Part shown: positions 1-10,880 of the stretch, piece by piece
Position numbering within the stretch: position 1 is the first letter of the stretch
Layout: the number at the start of each line of letters is the position of its first letter
Source: Chrysopilus asiliformis
Taxonomy: Eukaryota > Arthropoda > Insecta > Diptera > Rhagionidae
Assembly (NCBI GenBank): GCA_964034945.1
Contig: OZ035964.1
Coordinates: 7,832,828-7,896,827, forward strand
Direction of reading: 5' to 3'
Length of the DNA: 64,000 bases
Notes under the pieces: model-generated
Databases searched by the model: none
Seen by the model: only the letters and a program-made list of their open reading frames with translations
Told to the model about the DNA's origin: nothing
Program-made: the position numbers and the translations under genes

Positions 1-783
1 TGGAATTCATTTTTGTGTTTTCGGAATCTTCGGAATTAATTTTCTTCCTCGAAAAATTCTTTGGAATTGATTTTCTAGCTTAAAAAGTCTTCGGAATTAA
101 TTTTCCTGCTTGAAAGCGGCTCGGAATTAATTTTCCTGCCTGGAAAAGTACTCGAAATTTATTTTCCTGCTTGTAAAAGTCCTCGGAATTCATTTTCCTG
201 CCTGAAAATGCGCCGGAATTAATTTTCCTACTTAAAAAATATCCGAGAATAAATTTTTTTTGTCAAAAAGGCCTTGGAATTAATTTTTCTGCCTGAAAAG
301 GCATTGGATTTAATTTTTCTGCCGAAAAAAGGCCATGGAATTAATTTTCCTGTCTAAAAAAGACCACGGATTTAATTTGTTTGAAAAAGGCTCGGAATTT
401 AGTTTTCTGCCAAGAAAATGCCTTAGAATTAATTTTCCTGATTAAAAATGCCTGAAAATTGATTTTTCTGCATTTGAAGTCCCCGGAATTAATTTTCCTG
501 ACTAAAAATGCCTCAAAATTATTTTTTTCTGCATTTCAAGTCCCCGGAATTGATTTTCCTGCTAAGAAAATGATTCGCAATGGATTTTCTTGCCTAGAAT
601 TAAATTTCTTATCTAAAAAAAGCCTCGAAATAAATTTCCCTGCCTAAAAAACCTCGAAAAATATTGTCCTGCCTAAAAAAAAAGCCTCGGAATGGATTTT
701 CCTGCTTAAAAAGCCTCCGAATGGATTTTCCTGCTTAAAAAGCCTCGGAATTAATTTCTTTAAAAAATGCGTCGGAATTAAAC
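1..783 (+). repeat. ~30-bp degenerate satellite array, copy 1 (runs off left edge)
   Basis: A block of degenerate tandem units about 30 bases long. Each has the core TCGGAATTAATTTTCCTGCT followed by a short A-rich stretch and GGCC or GCC. Unit length varies by a few bases and substitutions are frequent, so the array is old. The core is a near palindrome (GGAA, central TTAA, TTCC). The same family occurs at 5280-5935 and, reverse-complemented, at 35370-36512. The array begins before the window. Short reading frames inside it are satellite translations. Confidence 0.85.
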
Positions 784-1060
784 GCATCAGGATTAACCAT
801 ACGCCCCAGAATTACATAAATTTACGTTCCGGATTTCGTGTTGTAATTTCTTAATCACTAGAAAAAAATGGACATCGAAACCCAACGGCTTTCGCCTGCG
901 TTGCAATTTCCTCAAACATTTCTGACTGTAGCATATTTTTCTAAAAAAAAAATTCGACTGCGGCGCATTTCATTAAAAAAAAACCTCAATATTGGAAAGT
1001 TTTTATTATTAAAAGTTTCGTCTGTGGCGCAATTTTTGCTGAATTTTGGAAACATAAAAC
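776..1060 (+). repeat. Dispersed repeat with CCATACG head and CTGCGGCGCATTT words
   Basis: It starts with ATTAACCATACGCCCC and continues with three spaced variants of a TTCGCCTGCGGCGCATTT-like word about 65 bases apart. The same head and words occur together at 27000-27260, 30155-30415 and 33312-33570. Heads alone occur near 7612, 12463 and 15113. It has no coding capacity and the family is not identified. Boundaries are approximate. Confidence 0.45.
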
Positions 1061-1295
1061 ACCCATAAGGGATTGTCTGTAAAATACGCTAATTTATGGC
1101 CTTTCAAATCCCCCCCTCCCTCCCTTTGTCTCACTTTTTCCTGATCTCTCGCCTTTATTCGGGGTTTTTTTTAATTTTCACGATTAATTTCGAAACATCG
1201 AAGATTTTCCTCACATCTCGTCGTCGTGCACCTCTGCTCTTCGCCGGGTAATCTGTCCCGTATTCACACAAAGAAAAGTATGGTCACCCTAATTA

Positions 1296-1393
1296 CCCAA
1301 GTAGCACAAAAGGTCATAAAATGGTCGTCTCGACCATGGACTCACCAAATTAAAGTCGCTATGACGACTTTACGACCTTTAGTGCTCCTTGGA
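1296..1393. mobile_element. Short palindromic MITE, family a, copy 1
   Basis: About 98 bases bounded by imperfect inverted ends: CCCAAGTAGCACAAAAGGTC on the left and the reverse complement of a similar sequence (ACCTTTAGTGCTCCTTGG) on the right. GACC/GGTC-rich sequence between them can also pair. Related copies lie at 6993-7081 and 58238-58347. It has no reading frame and is best read as a fold-back miniature transposon. No target duplication could be fixed. Confidence 0.6.
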
Positions 1394-2347
1394 TGTAAAT
1401 CACAAATCAAACTAATTTGTTTTCGCAACATGGAAACAATATTTTTGAAAAAAAAAAAAAAAAAAAGTACTCAAGATTATAATTACTAATTTTTTCAGAA
1501 AAAAATGCCAGAGTAATTCTGAAACACCTAATCGGCAACCACCGAAGCTGTCAGAGGAGTTCTCTTCCTAGATTCGTTTATTCGGGATTACAAAAGAAAT
1601 CTTGAGCTACTACCGTTGGTTCTTTTTTTTTTTTTTTTTATTTACTTTAGTTTTTTTTTTCATTCGTAAAGATAAAACGACTTACCGACATCATTCATGG
1701 ATTGATAAATTTGTAAAGATTTTCGGCTCTTATTTTCACCTATTCATTATGAGATGGTCGTGTATCTGACAAACAGGCAATTGTCATTCTTAAAGATCTC
1801 ATCGAAATTGAAAAAAAGAAAATAAAAACGAAGGGAAAACGAAGAAATGAAATAAAGTTGCCGGCCGGTCAGACAAAACAACAAAAAAAAATTCGGTTCA
1901 GGTGTCCACAAATTCTACATTTTGGTGCGACTCTGAGTACCACACAATCTTTTTTGTTGTTATTCAGACGGCTATAATAATTTGTATCTGAAAGGGACAC
2001 TTTAAGATCCTTTCTATCGCTTTTCAGGCACAATTCGCAAAACAAGACAAATCAATTGTGTTCGACATTTATTTGATTCCCAATGTAAGTCGCTAATAAG
2101 TGTCAGAAAAACTGTAACCTCAAAGTGTCATCGATCTCAATGTGTTTATAAACAATTAGGTTATCTTCGATTAAATCCCAGCCATTGATGTTTGGGTGTG
2201 CAAAAACTATTACCAAACGTTTTTTTTTATTTTAACCGAAAAATTGGAGTTTTAATTAAAATAAGACAGTTTTTAAATGCTGAGATATGAGTTTTGGTTA
2301 ACCTACAAAAACCTTCGAGTCAATTAGAATAACACTACACAAATGTT
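1394..2347. other. Non-coding stretch, no gene seen
   Basis: AT-rich sequence with long A and T tracts (around 1450 and 1628-1640) and no convincing exon. The last 35 bases (about 2310-2345) loosely resemble the flank of the octamer arrays near 7870 and 40220, suggesting that the array to the right sits in the same kind of dispersed element. Confidence 0.5.
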
Positions 2348-3488
2348 AGTCTGTCAGTCTGTCAGTCTGTCAGTCTGTCAGTCTGTCAGTCTGTCAGTCT
2401 GTCAGTCTGTCAGTCTGTCAGTCTGTCAGTCTGTCAGTCTGTCAGTCTGTCAGTCTGTCAGTCTGTCAGTCTGTCAGTCTGTCAGTCTGTCAGTCTGTCA
2501 GTCTGTCAGTCTGTCAGTCTGTCAGTCTGTCAGTCTGTCAGTCTGTCAGTCTGTCAGTCTGTCAGTCTGTCAGTCTGTCAGTCTGTCAGTCTGTCAGTCT
2601 GTCAGTCTGTCAGTCTGTCAGTCTGTCAGTCTGTCAGTCTGTCAGTCTGTCAGTCTGTCAGTCTGTCAGTCTGTCAGTCTGTCAGTCTGTCAGTCTGTCA
2701 GTCTGTCAGTCTGTCAGTCTGTCAGTCTGTCAGTCTGTCAGTCTGTCAGTCTGTCAGTCTGTCAGTCTGTCAGTCTGTCAGTCTGTCAGTCTGTCAGTCT
2801 GTCAGTCTGTCAGTCTGTCAGTCTGTCAGTCTGTCAGTCTGTCAGTCTGTCAGTCTGTCAGTCTGTCAGTCTGTCAGTCTGTCAGTCTGTCAGTCTGTCA
2901 GTCTGTCAGTCTGTCAGTCTGTCAGTCTGTCAGTCTGTCAGTCTGTCAGTCTGTCAGTCTGTCAGTCTGTCAGTCTGTCAGTCTGTCAGTCTGTCAGTCT
3001 GTCAGTCTGTCAGTCTGTCAGTCTGTCAGTCTGTCAGTCTGTCAGTCTGTCAGTCTGTCAGTCTGTCAGTCTGTCAGTCTGTCAGTCTGTCAGTCTGTCA
3101 GTCTGTCAGTCTGTCAGTCTGTCAGTCTGTCAGTCTGTCAGTCTGTCAGTCTGTCAGTCTGTCAGTCTGTCAGTCTGTCAGTCTGTCAGTCTGTCAGTCT
3201 GTCAGTCTGTCAGTCTGTCAGTCTGTCAGTCTGTCAGTCTGTCAGTCTGTCAGTCTGTCAGTCTGTCAGTCTGTCAGTCTGTCAGTCTGTCAGTCTGTCA
3301 GTCTGTCAGTCTGTCAGTCTGTCAGTCTGTCAGTCTGTCAGTCTGTCAGTCTGTCAGTCTGTCAGTCTGTCAGTCTGTCAGTCTGTCAGTCTGTCAGTCT
3401 GTCAGTCTGTCAGTCTGTCAGTCTGTCAGTCTGTCAGTCTGTCAGTCTGTCAGTCTGTCAGTCTGTCAGTCTGTCAGTCTGTCAGTCT
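2348..3488 (+). repeat. CAGTCTGT octamer satellite, ~143 copies
   Basis: About 1.14 kb of essentially perfect head-to-tail CAGTCTGT, with no interruption visible by eye. Eight is not a multiple of three, so every plus-strand frame reads the same octapeptide repeat (SVSLSVCQ) with no stop. This produces a 456-codon frame that is an artefact. The array ends in CTATCTTAAAAATCAG, comparable to the TTTCTTAAAAACTAAT that follows the second array at 41420. The homogeneity implies recent expansion or strong homogenisation. Confidence 0.97.
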
Positions 3489-4104
3489 ATCTTAAAAATC
3501 AGATTTAAAAAAAAACCTTTTCACATCCCATCAGAGAACATTCATAAAATTCACTATCGTTCACACCTCAAGTTTTTACCTTTATGCGGCATATCATCCA
3601 AGGACGATACCCGATCCATCATTGATCCTGGCCAGGGAGTCACAGCGGCTCCCATGGCTGGCGTCGGTTGTAATGCAAAAATTTTGAATAATTTCCTCTC
3701 GTCACGGTATTGAAATTTCTATCCAAATCCAAAAACAGGAGGCGTCCAAATTTTTTTTATTATCAGTACCGCTCGGTCTGTTAAATTCTCCTATTTTTGA
3801 ATAATTTTTTTTTGCTTCACAAAATTTGTTTTCGCACCGTCACGAAATTTCACTTGGATTGATTTTCTCTTATTTTATTTTAAGATTTCATTTTTTTACA
3901 CTTGTTGAGAATTTCTTCACTGAACTTGTTTTTGGGTTAAGTAAAATTAATAAATTTTTATAAGATATAAATTTTCAAACAAAAAAGAAAAGAAAAATAA
4001 GTTTTTTTTTTTCAAATTGAAGCTTGTTTAAAACATTGAAAATTACCGCGAAAGCCGTTGGTAATTCTTGATGGTAAATTTCGCAGATTTCCGTAATGAA
4101 TCCT
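3489..4104. other. Non-coding stretch, no gene seen
   Basis: AT-rich, with poly-T and poly-A tracts. No exon, RNA gene or repeat structure was recognised. Confidence 0.4.
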
Positions 4105-4556
4105 TTTGAGACTCATATCTCTGCATTTCGGTTTCTAAAATTTCAAAAATTCGGTTCTAGTTTTGGGTTCTAACATTTCAAAAGTGTGGTTCTAATTTTG
4201 GTTCACTGAAATTTTAATGGTTTAGTGGTTTTGGTACTTGCAAAAGCCCGTTTGAAGGCATGTGGAATATTTTTTCGTACTAGATTGATAGTAAAAAAAA
4301 GTGGTAGACTCTAAATCTGTTCGAAAATAGAAAATAATTAGAATTTTTCGATCCTAAAAGTTCAAATTTGAACCCCCAAATAGAAGATCTGATTTTTGGT
4401 TTGGTTTCAGCATTTGTTTTAAAAAGTGGTTCGGTTTTGGTGCGATTCGGCCAACTTGTTTCCCGAATGATTCGGTTTATGGTTTGATTTTGGTTCACTG
4501 AAAGCTCAATGGTTTAGTGGTTTTTGGTTCGGTTCAAAAAACCGGTTTGCATCTCT
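4105..4556 (+). repeat. Dispersed GGTTCGGTTTTGG-rich repeat, copy 1
   Basis: The segment contains GGTTCACTGAAA, TGGTTTAGTGG and TTCGGTTTTGG words. Read on the opposite strand it matches 38055-38440, including the stretch around TAGACTCTAAATCTG (TAGAGTCTAGCAC in the other copy). Here only about two units of the TTCGGTTCTAGTTTTGG motif are present. The other copy has expanded it into a 0.86-kb minisatellite. No coding potential. Confidence 0.65.
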
Positions 4557-4896
4557 GATTTTTATATCCGAAATTATTTGTCCAATCACATTCAACACAA
4601 GACCGGTTTTAAATGTGTTTAGAAACTTTTTTAATGTGTTTTGCCATTTTCAGTCATTTACACGCAAAAATCGCGAGCTAACAGTTGCCAATACATTTAA
4701 AATTACATAAAACTAGTAAAATTACATAAAACGAGTTTCACGGAAACTGTTGGCTTGCTAAAAACAAAAAAATATGAAAAAGTTCGAGCTTTAAAAAGCT
4801 CTAACCCCAAAACCCCTCGACCGATTGAGCTGAAACTGCACAACAGAACTCTTGAAGACCTATACGGCAAACAAGAAAAACCCTTATCACAAAATC

Positions 4897-4950
4897 AAGC
4901 CATTTTAAAGCCATTTTAAAGCCATTTTAAAGCCATTTTAAAGCCATTTT
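4897..4950 (+). repeat. 11-bp tandem repeat, ~5 copies
   Basis: Five perfect copies of AAGCCATTTTA in a non-coding context. Confidence 0.85.
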
Positions 4951-5167
4951 CGTACTGATCGTTTATTCTGATAGTCTTTCAAGCCTCTTTGTTGGACTAA
5001 AAGTTGACCGGTTTTCATGAAATTTTTCCAAGTTTTGTATCCAGTTATACACAGACACCGCCACCAACTATACAACAAAAACTTTTGGAATCGGTCCATT
5101 CGGTGTCTCTTAATTGATTTTTTTTGTGCGATTTTTTAACTATTTATGAAAAACGTTTGAATCGAAA

Positions 5168-5256
5168 GGTTTTAAAAGACGAACTTTTTGATGGTCTTAA
5201 ACTTTTAGGTTGAGTTTTTCAATTTTTTCGAGTTTAAATGTGCCTTTTTAAACCAA
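5168..5256 (+). repeat. Left member of ~88-bp direct repeats flanking a satellite array
   Basis: The sequence from GGTTTTAAAAGACGAA through TTTTTAAACCAA is repeated almost unchanged at 5937-6024, on the far side of the satellite block 5280-5935. Only a few bases differ between the two. Such flanks are expected if a segment carrying or acquiring the array was duplicated, or if the array entered by a recombination that duplicated the target. Confidence 0.85.
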
Positions 5257-5279
5257 CTTACAATTAGTTGAAAATTCAA

Positions 5280-5935
5280 ACCTCCAGCTTGGAAAAGGCA
5301 TCGTAATTAATTTTCTTGTTTGGAAAATGCCTTGAAATTAATTTTCTGTCAAAAAAGGCATCGGAACTAATTTTCCTGCTTAAAAAGGCCTCGAAATGAA
5401 TTTCCCTGCGTAAAAAAATGCATTGGAATCACTTTTCCTGCTAAAAAAAAGGCCTCGGAAATAATTTTCCCGCTTAAAAAATGCCTGGGAACAAATTTTT
5501 CTATCTAAAAATACCCAGAATTCATTTTCCTGCCTAAAAATGCGTGAAAGTAATTTTCCTGCTTTAAAAAGGCATCGGAATGAATTTTTGTGCATAAAAA
5601 TACCCGGAATTCAGGCTTAAAAAATGCCTGGGAATAAATTTTCTGTCAAAAAAGGCCTCGGAATTAATTTCCCTGCCCAAAAATACCCGGAATTATTTTC
5701 CTGCTTTAAAAAGGCCTGGGAATGAATTTTTGTGCCGAAAACTTCCCGGAATTAATTTTCCTGCTTAAAAAATACACCGAAATGAATTTCCCTATCACAA
5801 AAAAGGCATCAGAATTTTTTTTTGCTTGCAAATGCCTAGGAATTAATTTCCAGGCTAAAAAAAAGTCCTCGAAATTAATTTTTATGCTTGAAAATGCGTC
5901 GGAATGAGTTTTTCTCCCTCAAAAAGGCCTCGACA
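5280..5935 (+). repeat. ~30-bp degenerate satellite array, copy 2
   Basis: Degenerate units with the GGAATTAATTTTCCTGC core, same family and orientation as 1-783. The units carry 1-4 mismatches and small indels. The block is bounded by ~88-bp direct repeats at 5168-5256 and 5937-6024. Confidence 0.85.
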
Positions 5936-5936
5936 G

Positions 5937-6024
5937 GGTTTAAAAGACGAAATTTTTGATGGTCTTAAACTTTTAGGTTGAGTTTTTCAATTTTTTCGAG
6001 TTTAAATGTGCCTTTTTAAACCAA
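5937..6024 (+). repeat. Right member of ~88-bp direct repeats
   Basis: A near-identical copy of 5168-5256, with one T fewer at the start and about two substitutions. It directly abuts the end of the satellite array. Confidence 0.85.
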
Positions 6025-6992
6025 TTGAACGCCAAAAAGTTGAAAAATTATACTTTTGTTTTAAATTTTAAACTTAAAAGTTTGAAAAGCCGAAAATGTC
6101 AACTTTGGGTTTATTACATGTTTAAAGTTCTCTGAACCGAGTTGTTGGGATGTCACGATGTCCCGGACATTAAAAACTTGCTTTAAAAAAATCTGTGACG
6201 GGATAAAATGCTTTAACAAAAGGACCCTTACAAATGTGGCAATTTCCACTTCATGAAAAACCTTACAAATGCCGCAATAGGACTTTTTCGTGATTTTGTT
6301 GTTTACAAATTTCGAACTTTTGATTGGAAAATTTAAACTCAACTTAGTCAGGATAAATGTTTAAACATGAAAATTTTCTACCGTGAAGAGTTAAGAGATT
6401 TGGCGTCTTTTTAAGAATTTTTCGAGTTTTCAATTGAAAAACACTCTATCGACGAGTTACTGTAGTAAATAAGCTTCAATAAAATAAAATGAAAAATGCA
6501 TGCCAACTACAATCAAACAAAACAAAAAAAAAAGTTCTTTCAGAGATGTTCCCTGTTTCTATACCAAATTTACATCTCCAAAAAAAATATCTTTCTTTTT
6601 TTTAAATGAAATTTTTCTCTTAATATTATTTAGTCGCGTGCAATGGCGAAGCGTTGGAGCGGGGGGGGGGGTTCATAGGAGACCGAAATTTTTCAAAATA
6701 ACGGACAAAAAGTATGAAACAATGATCTACAATGATTTAATAGTGATATTTATAGTTACAACGCAATAAATTTGTACTTTTTATCATGTACGTGGAATTG
6801 ATAGCTCAAATTTCGAGTCCGACAACAACTCCGACTCCGACAACAACTCCGACTCCGACTGAAATTTTAAATGTCCGATTCTAACTCCTCCGACCCTAAA
6901 GCTCTGCTTTCTATAGTGTCAAAAAATTAATCTTGTGCTTTCAATAGTGTCCCCCGTAACGCTTCTCCACTTATCGCGTGATTTATTACAAA
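6025..6992. other. Non-coding stretch with small CCGACT tandem repeat
   Basis: No gene seen. It contains an 11-base G tract near 6661-6671 and a small CCGACTCCGACAACAACT-type repeat at about 6813-6861, which has a degenerate relative near 52375-52435. Reading frames here are short and lack coding character. Confidence 0.4.
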
Positions 6993-7081
6993 CCCAGGCA
7001 ACACAAATGATCGTAAAGTAGACGTCGCAACTATAAAGTCGCGACGACCACTTTATGACCGTCTTTTTTGTGCTAACTGGG
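6993..7081. mobile_element. Short palindromic MITE, family a, copy 2
   Basis: About 89 bases with inverted ends CCCAGGCAACACAAATGATCG and the reverse complement of TTTTTTGTGCTAACTGGG, plus a paired GTCGC/GCGAC centre. Same family as 1296-1393 and 58238-58347. Confidence 0.6.
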
Positions 7082-7088
7082 AAGTTGC

Positions 7089-7345
7089 ACGCAGAGAAAT
7101 AAATAGTAAATCTTACTATTTTATAATGGGGGAATCGTAAGTATTAATAAAATAAGTCGATTTTAATTACAACAAAAGTCAATTTAACCGCAAAAATAGT
7201 AAATTTTACTACCAAATAGTTAAATTTATTATAAAATTAATCAATTTTGACTATTTTTGTAATTGAAATTGACTTATTTTACTAATAGTCACGATTTCCC
7301 ACTATAAAATAGGTAGATTCATTATTATTTTTTTGTTCTCTGCGT
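7089..7345. mobile_element. MITE with ACGCAGAGAA terminal inverted repeats
   Basis: 257 bases beginning ACGCAGAGAA and ending TTCTCTGCGT. The inverted arms extend imperfectly for about 85 bases on each side (for example TATTTTATAATGGGGGAATCG against CGATTTCCCACTATAAAATA). No reading frame. The long arms identify a fold-back miniature transposon. The superfamily was not assigned because no target duplication is clear. Confidence 0.75.
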
Positions 7346-7611
7346 TTGGGAATCGATTTCTTCTATTATTTTTTTACGTTTATTTTTAATAATTTTTAAT
7401 CAGCTTCAGTTGGAAATTTACTGTCCTACAGGAGAGGGGAGGGGTTTATTATTATTATTTTTATTATAAAATAAAAACCATTTATGAAGACATAACGGCG
7501 ACAATTTCAACTCTCGGCATAGTCGATAAGAGATTTTTCTATCACTGACAACGGCCGGACGGATATAACGGTGAAATTTTTCAGTCCTTTTAAGAAAAAC
7601 CCTTTATAGGT

Positions 7612-7720
7612 AGGGTGACCATACGTCACGGAATTGCCAGGACAGCCTTGGATTCAGACGTGTTGTACTGGCAGCGTCCCGGAAACTAAATTTTTGTCCC
7701 GGATTTGCCAATATGGTGTT
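7612..7720 (+). repeat. Dispersed repeat with TAGGGTGACCATACGTC head
   Basis: The TAGGGTGACCATACGTC head is followed by sequence rich in CCGGGA/TCCCGG words. Similar heads occur at about 12463, 15113, 27000, 30155 and 33312. Likely a decayed interspersed element. The boundaries and family were not resolved. Confidence 0.5.
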
Positions 7721-7849
7721 TTAGTTAATCAAACCCTAGAAAAAACGATCACTAAATATGCAAAAATTATTGTACTTGTAGAAGTTATTGCAAATCACTT
7801 TTTACTTTCTTATACGTAGTTTTGTGCTCTCGAAGAATTTCGACCAATT

Positions 7850-8030
7850 TATTTTGCTTATAAAATATTTCCCGAGCACTCCTGAGTCGATTGGAGCCAT
7901 ATTACAAAATTGTCTGTCTGTCTGTCTGTCAATCTGTCTGTCAGTCTCTGTATAAGATTTCTCAAAAACTAATGGAGCTAGAGCCAATTTTACAGGCATG
8001 TTTGGTCCCGGAGTGAGACGATTCTATCGA
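7850..8030 (+). repeat. Dispersed element with short GTCT proto-microsatellite
   Basis: The segment ATATTTCCCGAGCACTCC, then CGATTGGAGCC, then about 45 bases of TGTC/CAGTC repeat, then TTTCTCAAAAACTAATGGAG and TTTGGTCCCG. The same order of flanks surrounds the giant octamer array at 40257-41420. A reverse-complement copy lies at about 61540-61710. Here the microsatellite is short and irregular, so this is likely close to the ancestral state. Confidence 0.75.
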
Positions 8031-9779
8031 CTTTTGATCGAAATCCGTTAACCGGAAGTAACCAAAACGGCGGCTTTTTAAAAATCGCAATTTCGTTTTT
8101 CGCGATTTACTCCGAACTACGCGTTTTTTTAGTAATCTTTTATATGACCAGAGTTGGAGACACTAAAATTTGCTACATTTTTGTCTTTCACGAAAGCTGC
8201 GTATCTTAAGCCATACATTATGGGACTTGTTGTACAACTTGGTTCGGTTATAGGCAATGTTGGATCGTGTATGGGCCGGTTGTATTACCAAATGTTAGAT
8301 TCGACAAAAATCAAAACCCTGTTGATTTTGCCTCCGCTAAAACAAGTTGGACAACATAGTTTTAGAACAAGTCTCATAATGTATGGCCGGCTTTATCCAG
8401 ATATACCGTTATTTAAAAAAAAATCAGTTTTGAGCGATTATCTCGAAAAATAACGGTTTCTTGCTGACTATATGTGTGAGATTTATTAATACGAATGGTA
8501 TTTCCCACAATTTTGTCTTTTACGTTGTCTTTTACCGTTATTGAGACATTTCCATTAAAATGTAGAAAATAGATTTGTGCGAATTACTTGCAAACTAACA
8601 GTTTCCCGTAAAAATAGTTTAAAAACGAACTTAAGATATAAGAATTCCTACATTTTTATTTTCCTTTTACCGTAAACCGATTTCTTTTACCGTTATAAAG
8701 ATATTTCAATATTTGTTTTGCGGCGCATTTCTGTGTATCGGTATTTTTTTACAATTTCCGTTGCAATTACTTGCGATGAGACTTGAAGAGCGTGAAAAAA
8801 TGATTATTGCTTGGTACTGTATAGCTATCGATTTAAATAATTGCGTTTAAGAAAATTCGCCTGCGGAGCGTATTTTTTAAAGGTGTTTCTTCAGTTTTTA
8901 TCCATAGTAAGTTTTATTATTTATATAAAACTTGTTGTTCCGATGGTGTGGCCATTCTCCCCCTACCCCCTGCTCATTCTTGTACCGGATTGACTCAAAA
9001 CTAAATATTGTTACTCAGGACCCGCCGGGACCCGATAATCTTGTCGTTATGCCATTGCAACCAGTTTTTATACTGCATTTTAATTATTTTTGAAAAATTC
9101 ATATTGAATTTGAAATGTTTGGAATTGGGAAAAACAAAAAAAAAACTGTCAAAATTCTTAAATTCGAAACCTGAAGTTTGTTGGAAAATCGAGTTAGAGG
9201 TTTCCAACCGTGTATTCTTTTTTTGTTTTTTGTTTTTGTGTGTTTGTTATCCAGAAACTTTGTCAAAATTCCATAAAAATTTCGTAGGGCGCGTCTTTTC
9301 AAAAAAAAAAAATATATGTTTAGGAAATTAATTTCCCCCGTTGTGTTAAACTTTTAGCTTTTTTCTTAAATATTTTTCAACATTTTTATAATTCAAAAGA
9401 AACACTTTTCACGCAATTCTTTCAAAAGCATTATCTGGTGATGGTTTTCTTTCTTAATGTTTAAACATTTTTACTGTAGATTTTTTTTTAACTGAAGAAA
9501 TTGATTTTCCACTGATAAATTTTTTTTTGTGCTTAACTTTTGCCAAAATATTCCACTAGAATTTCTTCATTATTCCTGGTACTTTTTCACTATTAGAATT
9601 TTATTTATTTTTTATTATTTTTTTTTTAGATTTTCACATAGAGTTCCGGAAAAACCAAATTCAATTAGCGAAACCACATTAAGGGCCACTGATGGGACAT
9701 GCATATACGAAATAAATGGTCCACAACCGACGACAAAACACGCAAAAAAGGATTATTTATTTTTATTTTTTTTTCGCGT
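8031..9779. other. Non-coding stretch, no gene supported
   Basis: AT-rich sequence. Around 8215-8400 there are imperfectly inverted words (GACTTGTTGTACAACTTG, CAAGTTGGACAACA, ACAAGTCTCATAATGTATGG) typical of a decayed interspersed repeat. A 99-codon frame at 8154-8453 crosses them and has no recognisable domain. Otherwise poly-A/T tracts. Confidence 0.4.
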
Positions 9780-10140
9780 TCAAAAATGAATATTTGATGA
9801 TCATTCGAACTCGCCTGGCAGCCTGACACCGAAAAACAGTTATACGGAATTATCGAATCACCGCGACGTAAAACAAAACGCAACGGCAGCGAACCAGCAA
9901 TCGAATATGTGTGCACGAGTGCGGCGTAACACGACCTCACGACACAACACGAGCGAGTGACGATTTGGTATCTGAACGGGAAGTCTCAGGCGCTTCGTTA
10001 AGAATCGAAAACATAATCGAAATCCATACGAAACGCAACTAAGCAGCAGCAGCAGCGGTAGCGGCAACCAACCTAGGCATAAAGTGATGCAGGATAGACG
10101 GAGGTGATGAGGACGATAGCAACTAGCCACCATCACTGAC
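9780..10140 (+). other. Gene-like GC-richer island, possible untranslated exon
   Basis: About 360 bases of mixed composition, clearly unlike the AT-rich flanks, with CAGCAGCAGCAGCGGTAGCGGC and AACGCAACGGCAGCG words that are common in dipteran 5' untranslated exons. No long frame with coding character was found on either strand, and no splice donor could be chosen confidently. It could equally be a decayed coding exon or simple unique DNA. Strand is a guess. Confidence 0.2.
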
Positions 10141-10469
10141 TGGGAGTATTGGGAGAGAGTTTATATATTTGGATCCTCAAAAAATCACCCAATAATGGGG
10201 AGAACACTTTGTGGATACCAACATTCGAGAACGAGAAGAAGACAAAAAAAAACTAATTAATAAACGGCAACACTATTTCTAATGGGATCGCGGATAAACG
10301 GAAAATGGAGATAGACTGGCTATTTCTAAGATAGACATGTTGTTCCGGAATCGAGTTATTCGATTTTGTCTTGAAACTGAAAATTTTCATAAGTTTTTAC
10401 TTCTGTCGTATCTTTATTTTTTTATCCTGTTTAGTCATTTTGTATTTGATTAGTACGACTAAAAATCCA

Positions 10470-10880
10470 AAATGAAAAGGATAATGACATTATCCTAACA
10501 GAACCTCCCGTTATCCTTACAGACTTCTTAATTTCAGAATCAGATTCAGCGACCTCAAAAACCCTCAGAATGGATTTTCTCGAAAAAAAAATTGAGGAAA
10601 AGGATAATCACGTTATCCTTAAAGGACTTTCCGTTCTCCTTGCGAATTTTAATATGCCAGAATTGGATTCGCCGATCCCAAACACTCCCAAATGAGATTT
10701 TTTCCGAAAATTTTGAGAAAAAGGATAATTACGTTATCCTTACCGTTATCCTTACAGATTTCTTAATGCCATAATCTAAGCGAGCGACCCCAAAAACCCC
10801 AACAAGAGATTTTTTCCCAGAATATTTGAGCAAAAGGATAATCACGATATCCTTAGAGGACCACTCGCTATCCTTACTGA
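10470..10880 (+). repeat. Four ~120-bp repeats carrying an AAGGATAA/TTATCCTT palindrome
   Basis: Copies start near 10476, 10598, 10719 and 10832. Each has AAAGGATAATNACGTTATCCT-like sequence (an 8-base inverted repeat around a 4-base centre), then a further TATCCTTAC, then CGACCCCAAAAACCC and a GAGATTTTTTCCC stretch. The spacing is about 121, 121 and 114. A partial extra copy lies at 44115-44320. Not coding. Confidence 0.75.

Noticed and set aside
2348..3488. CRISPR-like array of direct repeats
   Set aside because: There are no unique spacers between repeats, no cas genes, and the genome is eukaryotic. The same applies to the 19-, 41- and 72-bp arrays.
2348..3488. Telomeric or subtelomeric repeat
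   Set aside because: CAGTCTGT does not match the arthropod TTAGG telomere repeat, and the arrays are internal, within dispersed elements or an intron.
2343..3713. 456-codon plus-strand frame made of an SVSLSVCQ octapeptide repeat
   Set aside because: It is a read-through of a perfect 8-bp satellite. All three plus frames are identical in content because 8 is not a multiple of 3, and the non-repeat tail has no domain.
8154..8453. 99-codon frame starting METLKFATFLSFTKAAYL
   Set aside because: It crosses a decayed inverted repeat, has no domain, and shows no splice or start support. Length is unremarkable for this much non-coding DNA.
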